Both the position numbers and the translations under genes were made by a program. 64,000 nucleotides of DNA from HXMU1420-2 sp040830545 (GTDB taxonomy: Bacteria > Pseudomonadota > Alphaproteobacteria > Rhodobacterales > Rhodobacteraceae): contig JBFOMB010000008.1 in NCBI GenBank assembly GCA_040830545.1, positions 1 through 64,000 on the forward strand, read 5' to 3'. A model generated the notes under the pieces. The model was not told where the DNA came from. It saw nothing but the letters and a program-made list of their open reading frames with translations, and did not search any database. Below are positions 17,851-26,679 of the stretch, piece after piece; within the stretch, counting starts at the first letter, position 1, and each line of letters begins with the position of its first letter.

Positions 17851-19428
17851 CTAGCTCACCGCCGCCAACAACGTCTGCGTATAAGCCTCGCGCGGGGCAC
17901 CAAACACGTCATCCGCGTTGCCCATTTCCACCACGTCGCCCTGTTTCATCACGATGACCTTGTGCGACATGGCCCGCACCACCTTCAGGTCGTGCGAAAT
18001 GAACAGATAGGCCAGCCCGTATTTTCGCTGCAAATCCCGCAGCAGGTCCACGATCTGCACCTGCACCGTCATGTCCAGCGCTGAGGTCGGTTCGTCCAGC
18101 ACCAGCAGTTTCGGGCGAAGCACCATGGCGCGGGCAATCGCGATGCGCTGGCGTTGGCCGCCGGAAAATTCGTGCGGATAGCGGTCCATCGATGCCGGGT
18201 CCAGCCCGGTTTCCCGCATCGCTTCGGCCACCAATTCGCGTTTGTCGCGGTGGGGGTCCACCTGATGTACACTCAGACCCTCGGCAATGATCTGGAAACA
18301 GGACATGCGCGGGGACAGCGACCCGAACGGATCCTGAAACACGATCTGCATATCCTTGCGCAGGCGGCGCAGTTCGCGCGTGGACCAGCTGCGAATGTCG
18401 TCACCCCGGAAGGTGATCGCGCCTTCGGAGGCAATCAGGCGCATGATCGCCAGCGCCAGCGTGGTCTTGCCCGACCCGCTTTCCCCGACAATGCCCAGCG
18501 TTTCACCCGCCTGCACCGTGAAGCTGGCATCATTCACCGCCTTCACGTGGCCAACGGTCCGCTTCAGGAACCCACGCTGGATCGGGAACCAAACCTTCAG
18601 ATTGTCCGCCTGCACCATCGTGTCCGCATCCGGCGCAACGGGGTCAGGCTGACCGGTCGGTTCTGCCGCCAGCAGCTTCCGAGTGTATGGATGCTGGGGA
18701 CTATCAAAAATCTCGGCCGTGGGGCCGGTTTCCACGATCTCACCGTCCTTCATCACGCAGACCCGGTCGGCGATCCGCCGCACGATGCCCAGATCATGGG
18801 TGATGAACAGCAACCCCATGCCTTCGCTTTCCTTCAGCTCGGACAGCAGGTCGAGGATTTGCGCCTGAATTGTCACGTCCAGCGCCGTGGTCGGTTCGTC
18901 CGCGATCAGGATGTCGGGTTTGTTGGCCAGCGCCATTGCGATCATCACGCGTTGCCGCTGCCCGCCAGACAATTGGTGGGGATAGGCGTCCAGCCGCGTT
19001 TCCGGGTCGCGGATGCCCACCTTGGTCAACAGTTCGATAATCCGGGCCGCGGCCGCGTCATCCACCAGCCCCTGATGCAGCGCCAGACTTTCGCCCAACT
19101 GCTTGCGGATCGTGTGCAGCGGGTTGAGCGAGGTCATCGGCTCCTGAAAGATGAAGCTGATGTCGTTGCCCCGCACCTTGCGCAACAGCGTATCATGCGC
19201 GCCGACCATCTGCTGACCGTCATAGGTCACCGACCCCTCCGTCGCAGCATTGGGCAGCAGGGATACCGTGGACAGGGCCGTGACCGATTTACCCGACCCG
19301 GATTCACCGACCAGCGCCACGGTTTCCCCGCGATCCACCGCAAACGACACGCCGCGCACGGCCTTCGTGACCACGCCGTCCTGTTGGAACGAGACCGACA
19401 GGTTCTGCACCTCAAGCAACGCGCTCAT
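17851..19428 (-). CDS. yejF: YejF, duplicated ATP-binding protein of a peptide ABC importer
   Basis: A 525-residue tandem ATPase powering the Yej importer, known in enterobacteria for microcin C and peptide uptake. Two complete nucleotide-binding domains are visible: Walker A GESGSGKSVTA near residue 41 and GESGSGKTTLA near 314, signatures LSGGQRQRV and FSGGQRQRI, Walker B LIADEPTTALD and LVLDEPTSALD. The linker contains the HPYTRKLLAAEP oligopeptide-type tail. Its ATG overlaps the yejE stop. It is the last gene of yejABEF; the 78-bp gap to the caspase gene has no obvious terminator. Confidence 0.95.
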   Translation of the reverse strand: MSALLEVQNLSVSFQQDGVVTKAVRGVSFAVDRGETVALVGESGSGKSVTALSTVSLLPNAATEGSVTYDGQQMVGAHDTLLRKVRGNDISFIFQEPMTSLNPLHTIRKQLGESLALHQGLVDDAAAARIIELLTKVGIRDPETRLDAYPHQLSGGQRQRVMIAMALANKPDILIADEPTTALDVTIQAQILDLLSELKESEGMGLLFITHDLGIVRRIADRVCVMKDGEIVETGPTAEIFDSPQHPYTRKLLAAEPTGQPDPVAPDADTMVQADNLKVWFPIQRGFLKRTVGHVKAVNDASFTVQAGETLGIVGESGSGKTTLALAIMRLIASEGAITFRGDDIRSWSTRELRRLRKDMQIVFQDPFGSLSPRMSCFQIIAEGLSVHQVDPHRDKRELVAEAMRETGLDPASMDRYPHEFSGGQRQRIAIARAMVLRPKLLVLDEPTSALDMTVQVQIVDLLRDLQRKYGLAYLFISHDLKVVRAMSHKVIVMKQGDVVEMGNADDVFGAPREAYTQTLLAAVS

Positions 19429-20540
19429 GAAAACGTCTTCCTTGGGTCGAACGCGTCCCGGACCCCTTCAAAGATGAAGACCAGCAGCGACAGCATGATG
19501 GCAAAGGTGAAGAAGGCGGTGAACGCCAGCCAGGGCGCTTCGAGGTTCTGTTTGGCCTGCAGGGTCAGTTCGCCCAGCGACGGGGCCGAGGATGGCAGCC
19601 CGAAGCCAAGGTAGTCCAGCGATGCCAATCCCGCGATGGTACCAGTCACAATGAACGGCAGGAAGGTCACCGTTGCCACCATCGCATTGGGCAACATGTG
19701 ACGGAACATGATCGTCAGGTTCCCCACGCCCAGCGCCTTGGCCGCGCGGACATATTCCAGATTGCGGGCGCGCAGAAACTCCGCCCGCACCACGCCAACC
19801 AGTGCCATCCAGCCGAAGGCGATCATCAACACCGCTAACAGGACCGCAGATCGGCCCAATATCGCAAACATGATAATGATGATGTAGAGCGACGGGATAC
19901 CGGCCCAGATTTCGATGATCCGCTGGAAGATCAGGTCAACCCAGCCGCCCAGATAGCCCTGAATCGCCCCGGCGGCGATACCAACCAGGCTCGACACAGC
20001 CGTAACGACCAGTGTGAACACGATAGACAGCCGAAAACCGTAGATCACCCGTGCCAGCACATCCCGCTTGCCCCGGTCGGTGCCCAACAGGTTCTGACCG
20101 TTTGGCGGCAATGGGGCGGACCCGCGCCGCTCGACCTCGGTATTGTAGGAATACGGTATCGGTGGCCACAGCGCCCAGCCACCGTGATACTCGGCGAACT
20201 CTGCAGTGATGTCCTCGCCCTGATCCAGGTTTTCCATGATCAGATCAGGATCATACAGGCATTCCTCATACCCGCCGGTGCGGATCAGGCATTTGGTTTC
20301 CGGATCGCGATAGGGTGCGGCGGTTTCATATTCGCCGCCAAACGCGGTTTCCGGATAGAAGTTCCACAGCGGCGTATAGAACTCCCCCCGATAGGAAATC
20401 AGGATCGGTTTGTCGTTCGCCAGAAACTCCGCAAACAGCGACAGGCCAAACAGGATAGAGAAGATCCAGAGCGACCAGAACGCGCGGCGGTTCTTCTTGA
20501 AATTGCTCCAACGCCGTTGGTTCAGGGGGGACAGCGCCAT
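19425..20540 (-). CDS. yejE: YejE, inner-membrane permease of the peptide importer
   Basis: A 371-residue DppC/YejE-type permease. It starts with a cytoplasmic segment and one helix (AFWSLWIFSILFGLSLFAEF), then a long periplasmic insertion with GGEYETAAPYRDPETKC typical of YejE, then the transport core with the EAA-type loop EFLRARNLEYVRAAKALGVG. It pairs with YejB to form the channel. It lies three bases after yejB and overlaps yejF. Confidence 0.94.
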   Translation of the reverse strand: MALSPLNQRRWSNFKKNRRAFWSLWIFSILFGLSLFAEFLANDKPILISYRGEFYTPLWNFYPETAFGGEYETAAPYRDPETKCLIRTGGYEECLYDPDLIMENLDQGEDITAEFAEYHGGWALWPPIPYSYNTEVERRGSAPLPPNGQNLLGTDRGKRDVLARVIYGFRLSIVFTLVVTAVSSLVGIAAGAIQGYLGGWVDLIFQRIIEIWAGIPSLYIIIIMFAILGRSAVLLAVLMIAFGWMALVGVVRAEFLRARNLEYVRAAKALGVGNLTIMFRHMLPNAMVATVTFLPFIVTGTIAGLASLDYLGFGLPSSAPSLGELTLQAKQNLEAPWLAFTAFFTFAIMLSLLVFIFEGVRDAFDPRKTFS

Positions 20541-20543
20541 CGC

Positions 20544-21632
20544 TCAACCCTCCCGCGCTTCAAAGTCGATGCGCGGATCGACCAGAACATACATCAGATC
20601 CGACAGGATGCCGACCAACAGACCGATCAGCCCGAACACGAACAACGTGCCAAAGACAATCGGGTAATCCCGTGCAACCGCCGCCTCGTACCCCAGACGC
20701 CCTAGCCCGTCCAAAGAGAACACGGTTTCAATGATGATCGACCCGCCGAAAAACACCCCGATGAACACGCCCGGAAACCCGGCAATCACGATTAGCATCG
20801 CGTTGCGGAACACATGGCCATACAGCACCCGCCGTTCGGTCAGCCCCTTGGCGCGGGCAGTCATGACATAGTGTTTCTTGATCTCGTCGAGGAAGCTGTT
20901 CTTGGTCAGCAAGGTCAGCGTGGCAAAGGCTGAAATCGTCATTGCAGCCACCGGCAAGGTGATGTGCCACAGATAATCAGTGATCTTGCCCCAGACGGAC
21001 AGGTCCGCCCAATTGTCTGACGTGAGCCCCCGGAACGGGAAAATCTGCCAGTATGACCCGCCAGCGAATAGCACGAGCAACAGAATCGCAAACAGGAATC
21101 CGGGGATCGCGTAGGCCACGATGATCACGCCGCTGGTCCAGGTGTCATACCGCGTGCCGTCGCGCAGCGCCTTTTGAATGCCCAGCGGGATCGAGATCAT
21201 GTAGGCGATGATCGTGGACCACAGGCCCAGCGTGATCGACACAGGCATGCGTTCGATCACCAGATCCACAACCTCTTTCGATTGGAAGTAACTCTCCCCA
21301 AAATCGAAGCGGACATAGTTCCACATCATGTTGAGGAACCGTTCGACTGGCGGTTTGTCGAACCCGAATTCGCGCTCAAGCTCTTCGATGAACTCGGGCG
21401 GCAGGCCTCGCGCGCCGATATATTCGTCGTTGACCGGGGCGTCCTGATCCACGGTCGATTCCCCGTCCGACCCTGTGAACCCGGCAAACACGTCGCCCTG
21501 CCCCTGTGCGCGGGCAATGGCCTGTTCCACTGGCCCACCCGGCACAAACTGCACCAAGGCGAAATTCACGATCATCACACCCAACAGGGTCGGGATGATC
21601 AGCAGCAGCCGACGTAGAATATATGCGCCCAT
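20544..21632 (-). CDS. yejB: YejB, inner-membrane permease of the peptide importer
   Basis: A 362-residue DppB-type permease opening with MGAYILRRLLLIIPTLLGVM, the typical first helix of this family. A periplasmic stretch with EFIEELEREFGFDKPPVERF follows, and the EAA loop is at HYVMTARAKGLTERRVLYGH. The C terminus ends YVLVDPRIDFEAREG, as in other oligopeptide permeases. It begins seven bases after the yejA stop. Confidence 0.95.
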   Translation of the reverse strand: MGAYILRRLLLIIPTLLGVMIVNFALVQFVPGGPVEQAIARAQGQGDVFAGFTGSDGESTVDQDAPVNDEYIGARGLPPEFIEELEREFGFDKPPVERFLNMMWNYVRFDFGESYFQSKEVVDLVIERMPVSITLGLWSTIIAYMISIPLGIQKALRDGTRYDTWTSGVIIVAYAIPGFLFAILLLVLFAGGSYWQIFPFRGLTSDNWADLSVWGKITDYLWHITLPVAAMTISAFATLTLLTKNSFLDEIKKHYVMTARAKGLTERRVLYGHVFRNAMLIVIAGFPGVFIGVFFGGSIIIETVFSLDGLGRLGYEAAVARDYPIVFGTLFVFGLIGLLVGILSDLMYVLVDPRIDFEAREG

Positions 21633-21639
21633 ATGGCGG

Positions 21640-23547
21640 TTACCTCAGCGCGCCAGCGGCCCGGAGCGCTTCCGCCTTCTCCGCGTCGTACCACCAGAAA
21701 TCCAGCCACCCCAGCGCGTATGGCGGCAGCGGGTCAGGGTGTTCGTACTGGTTGTAATACGCCACCCAATGGCTGTCCTTGTACCATACGGGAATCATAA
21801 AGAATTCATAACGCAACGCCCGGTCCAACGCGCGCAGACGGGTTTCTTCCTCTTCGCGGTTCTCTGCCAGCAGCGCGGATTCGATGATCGCGTCAACCAG
21901 CGGGCTGGCCAGACCGGCGGGATTGAACAGCGAAAATTCCGCCTCAGACGACCCATAACGCTGCATCAACCCGGTGCCGACCCCCAGGAAGGCCGCGTAA
22001 CTGTCATAGATCATGTCATAGTCGCGGTCGCGTTCCCGCAATGTATATTGGGCCGGATCGACCCGTTCCAGATTGGGACTGACCCCGATGCGTTCCAGGT
22101 TCTTCAGGTAGTTGTCGACCACCGGCCCCAACCGTTCCCCTGTGGCAGTATTGAACAGGAAATTGATGGTCAGCGGATCGCCATTTGCATTGCGCCGCTT
22201 GCCTGCGTCATCCACGGTCCAGCCTGCCTCGTCCAGAAGACGCCCGGCCTGACGCAGGTTGCGGCGGTCGGCCAAACGGTCAGCCTTGGAACTATGAGGC
22301 GTGCGCACCTCTTCGCTCAGCATGCCTGCGGGAACGACATCCCCCAGACCCTCCAGAAACGCCAGTTCCGCCCCTTCCGGTGTCCCCGTCGCCATCAGCG
22401 GCGTGTCCTGCGTGAAAGATGCGCGCTGTTTGAACAGGCCGTATTGCAGGCTTTCGTTTGTCCATTCGAAATTGAATGCCAGGGCCAGCGCCTCGCGCAC
22501 GCGCTTGTCCTTCATGATCTCGCTGCCCAGGTTGAACACGAACCCGGTCGGGGTGGGTGGGGTGCCGTCAGCCAGTTCGACCTTGATCACCTGACCATTG
22601 CGGGTCTTTGGGAAATCATACTGCGTCGCCCATTTCTTGGCGTCAGTTTCCTGATTGAACGTGTATTCGCCAGCCTTGAACGCCTCGAATGCGGCGGCAT
22701 CGTCGCCGAAGTACTCAACGCGAATACGGTCAAAGTTGTGCCGCCCCACATTCACTGGCAGATCCTTGCCCCAGTAATCCGGGTTGCGTTTCAGCACGAT
22801 CCGGCGGTTCACGTCGATCGTGTCGAACATATAAGGCCCCGACCCGGGTGAGGTTTCCATCCGGCTTTCGTCCAACCGCGCGCCGGTTTCGTCAAACCAC
22901 TTTTTCGACCAGACCGGCACGCCGCCAACCTGATCAATCAAAGACCGGCGTGAAATTCCTTCGGTAAAGTAGAATTTGATGGTGTGATCGTCGATCACCT
23001 CGGCCTTGGGGATACGCTTCTTCACCGCAGCGGCATAAGACGGCAGGCCCTGTTCCAGCAGCAGGTTATGGGAAAACAGCACGTCATGGGCCGTCACGGG
23101 CGAGCCGTCGGAAAACCGCGCCTCGGGCCGCATGTAGAAAATGACCCAGTTCTTGCCCTTGTCATATTCCAGACGCTCGGCCAGCAGACCGTATTCCTCG
23201 CCATAGACATCCGCCGCACCGGTATCCATCAGGCTTTCATAGGGCACCCAACTCAGCGTGCCCGCCCGGCCCTTGCGCGCATAGGGGTTCATGGAATCAA
23301 ACGTGCCCAGTCGCGCGAACGAGATTTCGCCACCCTTGGGCGCGTCCGGGTTGACGTGGTCGTAATGTTCGAAATCGGGGCCGTATTTAAGGTCGCCGTA
23401 GAAGGAGTACCCGTGACTGACAATCGTGTCCTCCGCCCGGACAAGGGTTGCCATGCCAACAAGGACAAGACCGGTCAACGCAACGCGCATCACTGTAAGG
23501 GGCAATCGGGCCACACGGGCCGTCGCAAGCGGGCGGGGTTTGGTCAT
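21640..23547 (-). CDS. yejA: YejA, periplasmic peptide-binding protein
   Basis: A family-5 extracellular binding protein of about 635 residues that delivers peptides to YejBEF. A signal peptide is visible (RVALTGLVLVGMATLVRAE), followed by the YejA hallmark HGYSFYGDLKYGPDFEHYDH and a ring of SBP-5 motifs such as RPEARFSDGSPVTAHDVLFS. ATG 23547 is preceded by GGGAG at a good distance; a further ATG at 23562 gives five extra residues. It is first in yejABEF, so the binding protein can be made in excess. Two inverted repeats lie upstream at 23583-23600 and 23638-23662. Confidence 0.94.
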   Translation of the reverse strand: MTKPRPLATARVARLPLTVMRVALTGLVLVGMATLVRAEDTIVSHGYSFYGDLKYGPDFEHYDHVNPDAPKGGEISFARLGTFDSMNPYARKGRAGTLSWVPYESLMDTGAADVYGEEYGLLAERLEYDKGKNWVIFYMRPEARFSDGSPVTAHDVLFSHNLLLEQGLPSYAAAVKKRIPKAEVIDDHTIKFYFTEGISRRSLIDQVGGVPVWSKKWFDETGARLDESRMETSPGSGPYMFDTIDVNRRIVLKRNPDYWGKDLPVNVGRHNFDRIRVEYFGDDAAAFEAFKAGEYTFNQETDAKKWATQYDFPKTRNGQVIKVELADGTPPTPTGFVFNLGSEIMKDKRVREALALAFNFEWTNESLQYGLFKQRASFTQDTPLMATGTPEGAELAFLEGLGDVVPAGMLSEEVRTPHSSKADRLADRRNLRQAGRLLDEAGWTVDDAGKRRNANGDPLTINFLFNTATGERLGPVVDNYLKNLERIGVSPNLERVDPAQYTLRERDRDYDMIYDSYAAFLGVGTGLMQRYGSSEAEFSLFNPAGLASPLVDAIIESALLAENREEEETRLRALDRALRYEFFMIPVWYKDSHWVAYYNQYEHPDPLPPYALGWLDFWWYDAEKAEALRAAGALR

Positions 23548-23582
23548 GGCATGCTCCCTCATGGTGTCCGTTTCCTGTCGGA

Positions 23583-23600
23583 CTACATTTGTCGATGTAG
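23583..23600. promoter_or_regulatory. Inverted repeat just upstream of yejA
   Basis: CTACAT-TTGTCG-ATGTAG, perfect 6-bp arms, 36 bases ahead of the yejA start. Form and position suit an operator for the yej operon; no cognate regulator is visible. Confidence 0.35.
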
Positions 23601-23637
23601 GCTAAAGGTCCAGCAACGCCAACCGCAAGGTGAGATT

Positions 23638-23662
23638 CCGTGAACAACAGTGGGATTCACGG
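23638..23662. promoter_or_regulatory. Second inverted repeat between yejA and the DUF333 gene
   Basis: CCGTGAA (23638-23644), eleven bases, TTCACGG (23656-23662). It lies about 100 bases from either divergent gene, so it could serve yejA or the lipoprotein gene. Confidence 0.3.
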
Positions 23663-23765
23663 TTTCAATCTATAGCTGCGGCATGTTTTCGCGCTTTGGT
23701 TGGGTAACGTTTGAACACTCCCTCGTGATGTGTCACGGTAAGACAGCCAAAACCTGGAGGCATAA

Positions 23766-23993
23766 ATGACTTTCTACGCAAAACTTTCTGTTCCGCTGCT
23801 CTGCGCTGCCGTTCTGACCGCCTGCGCCCCGAAAGAGCCCGAGGTATATATCGACCCGGTTCAGGCGCATTGTGAATCCGTTGGCGGATTCTACGAACTG
23901 CGTCAGGGCAAAGCCGGTTCCGTGGCAGTATGCCAACTGCCGGACGGACGCTCGGTTGACGCGGCTGCGCTGTACAACGCCAGCCTGGGCTAA
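23766..23993 (+). CDS. Small DUF333-type lipoprotein
   Basis: A 75-residue predicted lipoprotein. The N terminus is a type II signal with lipobox LTAC and Cys20 as the lipidated residue. The mature part follows the DUF333 pattern: DPVQAHCESVGGFYELRQGK, then VCQLPDGRSVDAAALY, with the two cysteines and the C-x-LPDGR motif. Its role is unknown; family members sit in the outer membrane or periplasm. GGAGG precedes ATG 23766 and a strong terminator follows, so it is a single-gene unit. Confidence 0.88.
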   Translation: MTFYAKLSVPLLCAAVLTACAPKEPEVYIDPVQAHCESVGGFYELRQGKAGSVAVCQLPDGRSVDAAALYNASLG

Positions 23994-24015
23994 GCTGAAC
24001 AGCATAGACCAAAAG

Positions 24016-24047
24016 GGGCCGCACGATTGTGCGGCCCTTCTTTTTTT
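24016..24047 (+). terminator. Rho-independent terminator of the DUF333 gene
   Basis: GGGCCGCAC (24016-24024), loop GATT, GTGCGGCCC (24029-24037), then TTC and a run of T to 24047: a 9-bp perfect stem with a long U tract. It lies just beyond the 3' end of the convergent galD gene. Confidence 0.93.
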
Positions 24048-24082
24048 GGGCCGAGCTGCACGCCAACGGCCCGCCTGTTCCT

Positions 24083-25144
24083 TCACGTCTGTTGCGGGAA
24101 CACGGTTCCGTCGAACAGCTTTCTGGCCGTTCGAAGCACTTCGGTCCGTTTGACTTCCCCATTTTCGACATGTCCGATCACCGTCATTTCACCGGTCGGG
24201 TGCTCGATGGACAGGGATTGCGCTGCCCCGCCCGCATGTAACGCCATGTCGTGACCAACCGCGCCGGGCGTCAAACACGCTGTGGCCACGCTGACCGCGC
24301 CCAAAACGCCAATGGCCTTGTGACAACGGCGCGGTATGAAAGTGCGGGTTGTGATCGCGCCGCCGTTCCGGGGCGGGCTGACCAGGGTCATCTTGGGCAC
24401 CGTGGCCGTTGCCACATCGCCAAGGTTCATGAGCGGCCCGGCCTGCAAACGGATCTGTTCCAGCCGCGTGCGCAGCGGTTCGTTGGCCTCCAATTCGTCG
24501 GGCGTCTCTGTCCCCGACAGACTGAAATCCGCTGCATCCAGAATGACACACGGCATGCCATTGTCGATCAGGGTTACGTCGGTGCCGTCAATCTGATCCC
24601 GGACCCGACCGGTTGGGAACAACGCACCACAGGAAGACCCGGCTGTGTCGCGAAACTCCAGCGCCACGGGGGCAGCCGTGCCGGGCACCCCGGCGATCCG
24701 GGCTGATCCGCCATACTTCACCAAACCGTTTGGCGTCTGCACCCGCGCGACGGCGGTTTGACCTGTGTTCTCCATGTAGATGTTCACGGTTGTCTCGTCC
24801 CCCTGCGCCGCGACCAGTTCCCGTTCCAGCGCAAAGGGCCCAACCCCGGCAAGGATGTTCCCGCAGTTTTGCCGGTCACTGACAAGGGCCTCGTCCACGG
24901 CCACCTGAAGAAACAGGTAGTCGACGTCGATGCCGGGCCTTGCCGACCGGCACACCACCGCAACTTTGGAGGTCAGCGGATCGCCCCCGCCCATCCCGTC
25001 GATCTGGCGCGGATCGGGCGATCCCATGAGGCCCAGCAACACCCGGTCTCGCGCCGTCGGATCAGAAGGCAGATCATCGGCCAGGAAGTACCCGCCCTTG
25101 GATGTGCCGCCGCGCATCCACATAGCGCGGATGCCATCAGACAT
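24083..25144 (-). CDS. galD: 4-oxalomesaconate tautomerase (PrpF family)
   Basis: A 353-residue PrpF-type isomerase. GalD interconverts the keto and enol forms of 4-oxalomesaconate so that the hydratase can act. Motifs match the gallate-pathway enzyme as I know it: WMRGGTSKGGYF, GSPDPRQIDGMGGGDPLTSK, QNCGNILAGVGPFALE, PRNGGAITTRTFIPRRCHKA and GVLGAVSVATACL. The two conserved cysteines of the PrpF/DapF fold are in QNCGN and SSCGAL. It overlaps galC by eight bases and is last in galB-galC-galD. Another PrpF specificity (methylaconitate) is less likely given the neighbours. Confidence 0.88.
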   Translation of the reverse strand: MSDGIRAMWMRGGTSKGGYFLADDLPSDPTARDRVLLGLMGSPDPRQIDGMGGGDPLTSKVAVVCRSARPGIDVDYLFLQVAVDEALVSDRQNCGNILAGVGPFALERELVAAQGDETTVNIYMENTGQTAVARVQTPNGLVKYGGSARIAGVPGTAAPVALEFRDTAGSSCGALFPTGRVRDQIDGTDVTLIDNGMPCVILDAADFSLSGTETPDELEANEPLRTRLEQIRLQAGPLMNLGDVATATVPKMTLVSPPRNGGAITTRTFIPRRCHKAIGVLGAVSVATACLTPGAVGHDMALHAGGAAQSLSIEHPTGEMTVIGHVENGEVKRTEVLRTARKLFDGTVFPQQT

Positions 25145-25808
25145 ATTTCAGCCCCTTCTCGGCCAACCGCCCCCGCATGTCATAGATGTCGAGCCCCAGT
25201 TCCCCTGCCTCAAACCGCGCGCGTTTTTCGGCCTCTCCCTGCATTCGAGCTTCGGCCTTGGCCAGGACCTCAGACGCTTGAAGGCGGGGGACAACACAGA
25301 CCCCATCATCGTCCGCAACAATGATGTCGCCCGGTGATACCGCCACGCCCGCGCAGACAATGGGAATGTTGACCGACCCCAGCGTTTCCTTGACCGTGCC
25401 TTGTGCCGACACCGCCGTGGACCAGACGCCAAACCCCATCTGTCGCAGGTCGCGCGTGTCGCGAACGCCAGCATCCAGCACAATGGCCCGACAGCCCCGC
25501 GACATGGCGGACGTTGCCAGCAGATCGCCGAAATCCCCCGTGTCACAGGGCGAGGTTGGAGCCAGCACCATGATGTCACCCGCCTGCAATTGCTCAATCG
25601 CAACATGGATCATCCAGTTGTCGGCAGGCGGGGCCGAAATTGTCACAGCAGACCCGGCAATTGCCATGTCCTGTTGAATGGGCCGCATGGTCGACTGCAT
25701 CAGCCCGGTACGCCCCTGCGCCTCGTGCACCGTGGCCACCCCTGCCTGCCCCAGACGGGCAATCACATCTGCGTCCGCGCGTTCGATGTTCTGCACGACA
25801 ATGCCCAT
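25137..25808 (-). CDS. galC: 4-carboxy-4-hydroxy-2-oxoadipate aldolase
   Basis: A 223-residue member of the RraA-like aldolases (LigK/GalC/ProA), which splits 4-carboxy-4-hydroxy-2-oxoadipate to pyruvate and oxaloacetate and can decarboxylate oxaloacetate. The active-site region is recognisable: APTSPCDTGDFGDLLATSA, VLDAGVRDTRDLRQMGFGVW, and GDIIVADDDGVCVVP, with the Arg and Asp of the metal-pyruvate site. The frame opens at 25829 but MGIVVQNIERAD at ATG 25808 fits the family. It sits between galB and galD, completing the lower meta-cleavage route. Confidence 0.9.
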   Translation of the reverse strand: MGIVVQNIERADADVIARLGQAGVATVHEAQGRTGLMQSTMRPIQQDMAIAGSAVTISAPPADNWMIHVAIEQLQAGDIMVLAPTSPCDTGDFGDLLATSAMSRGCRAIVLDAGVRDTRDLRQMGFGVWSTAVSAQGTVKETLGSVNIPIVCAGVAVSPGDIIVADDDGVCVVPRLQASEVLAKAEARMQGEAEKRARFEAGELGLDIYDMRGRLAEKGLKYV

Positions 25809-25835
25809 CTCATCCCCCTCTTGCTGCAACGTGCA

Positions 25836-26567
25836 TCATAACTCATCCACCGTGCGCGGGAAAATTGACTGGAAGCCCTCGGCATGGGTGCAGTCGCGCC
25901 CGCCTGACATGCCGCCCGAATTGCGTTTGAAGTGGTTGGCCCGCTGCTGTGCCACGCGGGTGTAATACTCCCACAAATGCACCTGCCCGTTCATGCATTC
26001 CATCGCCGCGCGCTTCTTGTCCCAGACAGAAGAGATGTCCAGGAACACATCCGGCTTCCAGCCCATCTGTTCGGTCTGGTGAGGCTCAAACAGGTAAAGC
26101 TGCGGCGCGCCCAGCACCTTTTCCCCCGGATTGTGCCCCCAGGCCTGCGCGATCATCCGGCATTCCAGCGCGATCTGCGTCATGTACATGTGGTCGGTGT
26201 TGTAGGGATCATATTGACTGTGGCTAATCATGAAGGCGGGCTGCACGGCGCGGATCAGGTCCACCAGTCGAAACTTGTCCTCTTTCTCCAGGCTCAGCGG
26301 GTAGTCGCCAAGGTCAAAGCATTCCAGCCGATGCACACCCAGCACGTCCGCCGCCGCCTCTGCCTCGGCCCGACGAACCGCTTTGACCTCGTCCAACGAT
26401 TTGCCGTCCTTCCACAATCGCGCGCTTTCCCCGCGTTCGCCAAAGCTGAGGCAGGCGACCGTTACTTCGTACCCCAGCGCGGCATGGTGCGCGATTGCTC
26501 CCCCGGCCCGCCAGACGAAATCAGCGGCATGTGCGCTGATCACCAGTGCTGTTTTTGTGTCCGACAT
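25836..26567 (-). CDS. galB: 4-oxalomesaconate hydratase (PIG-L fold)
   Basis: A 243-residue PIG-L/LmbE-fold protein matching GalB of the Pseudomonas gallate pathway, which hydrates 4-oxalomesaconate to 4-carboxy-4-hydroxy-2-oxoadipate. GalB-type sequence replaces the usual AHPDD metal motif with SAHAADFVWRAGGAIAHHAA; further blocks are CLSFGERGESARLWK, SHSQYDPYNTDH, HNPGEKVLGAPQLYLFEPHQ and WDKKRAAMECM. GGAGG precedes ATG 26567. It is first in galBCD and starts from a divergent promoter holding the tandem TGGGC element at 26624-26646. Confidence 0.91.
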   Translation of the reverse strand: MSDTKTALVISAHAADFVWRAGGAIAHHAALGYEVTVACLSFGERGESARLWKDGKSLDEVKAVRRAEAEAAADVLGVHRLECFDLGDYPLSLEKEDKFRLVDLIRAVQPAFMISHSQYDPYNTDHMYMTQIALECRMIAQAWGHNPGEKVLGAPQLYLFEPHQTEQMGWKPDVFLDISSVWDKKRAAMECMNGQVHLWEYYTRVAQQRANHFKRNSGGMSGGRDCTHAEGFQSIFPRTVDEL

Positions 26568-26612
26568 TGTGGGCCTCCCGCTCGCGTTTTGTGCAGCGTA
26601 GCAGGTATTGCG

Positions 26613-26646
26613 TTGACATCAACACTAGTGGGCGCATAGTGGGCAG
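26613..26646. promoter_or_regulatory. Divergent galB / Asp-box promoter with tandem TGGGC operator (site 1)
   Basis: On the plus strand TTGACA (26613-26618) and CATAGT (26635-26640) are 16 bp apart, a plausible sigma-70 promoter toward the Asp-box gene. The element ACTAGTGGG-CGC-ATAGTGGGCAG spans 26624-26646: two TGGGC half-sites 11 bp apart, overlapping spacer and -10. Matching elements occur at 30444-30466 and 39246-39268. Overlap with the core promoter suggests repression. Confidence 0.7.
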
Positions 26647-26679
26647 GAAATCGACATGAGCGGTCGAAAGGAGACGGCG

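Noticed and set aside
18154..19614. 486-codon open frame antisense to yejF
   Set aside because: Shadow of a double ATPase with complete Walker motifs.
23563..23765. Riboswitch upstream of yejA
   Set aside because: Only short inverted repeats are visible; no known aptamer pattern.
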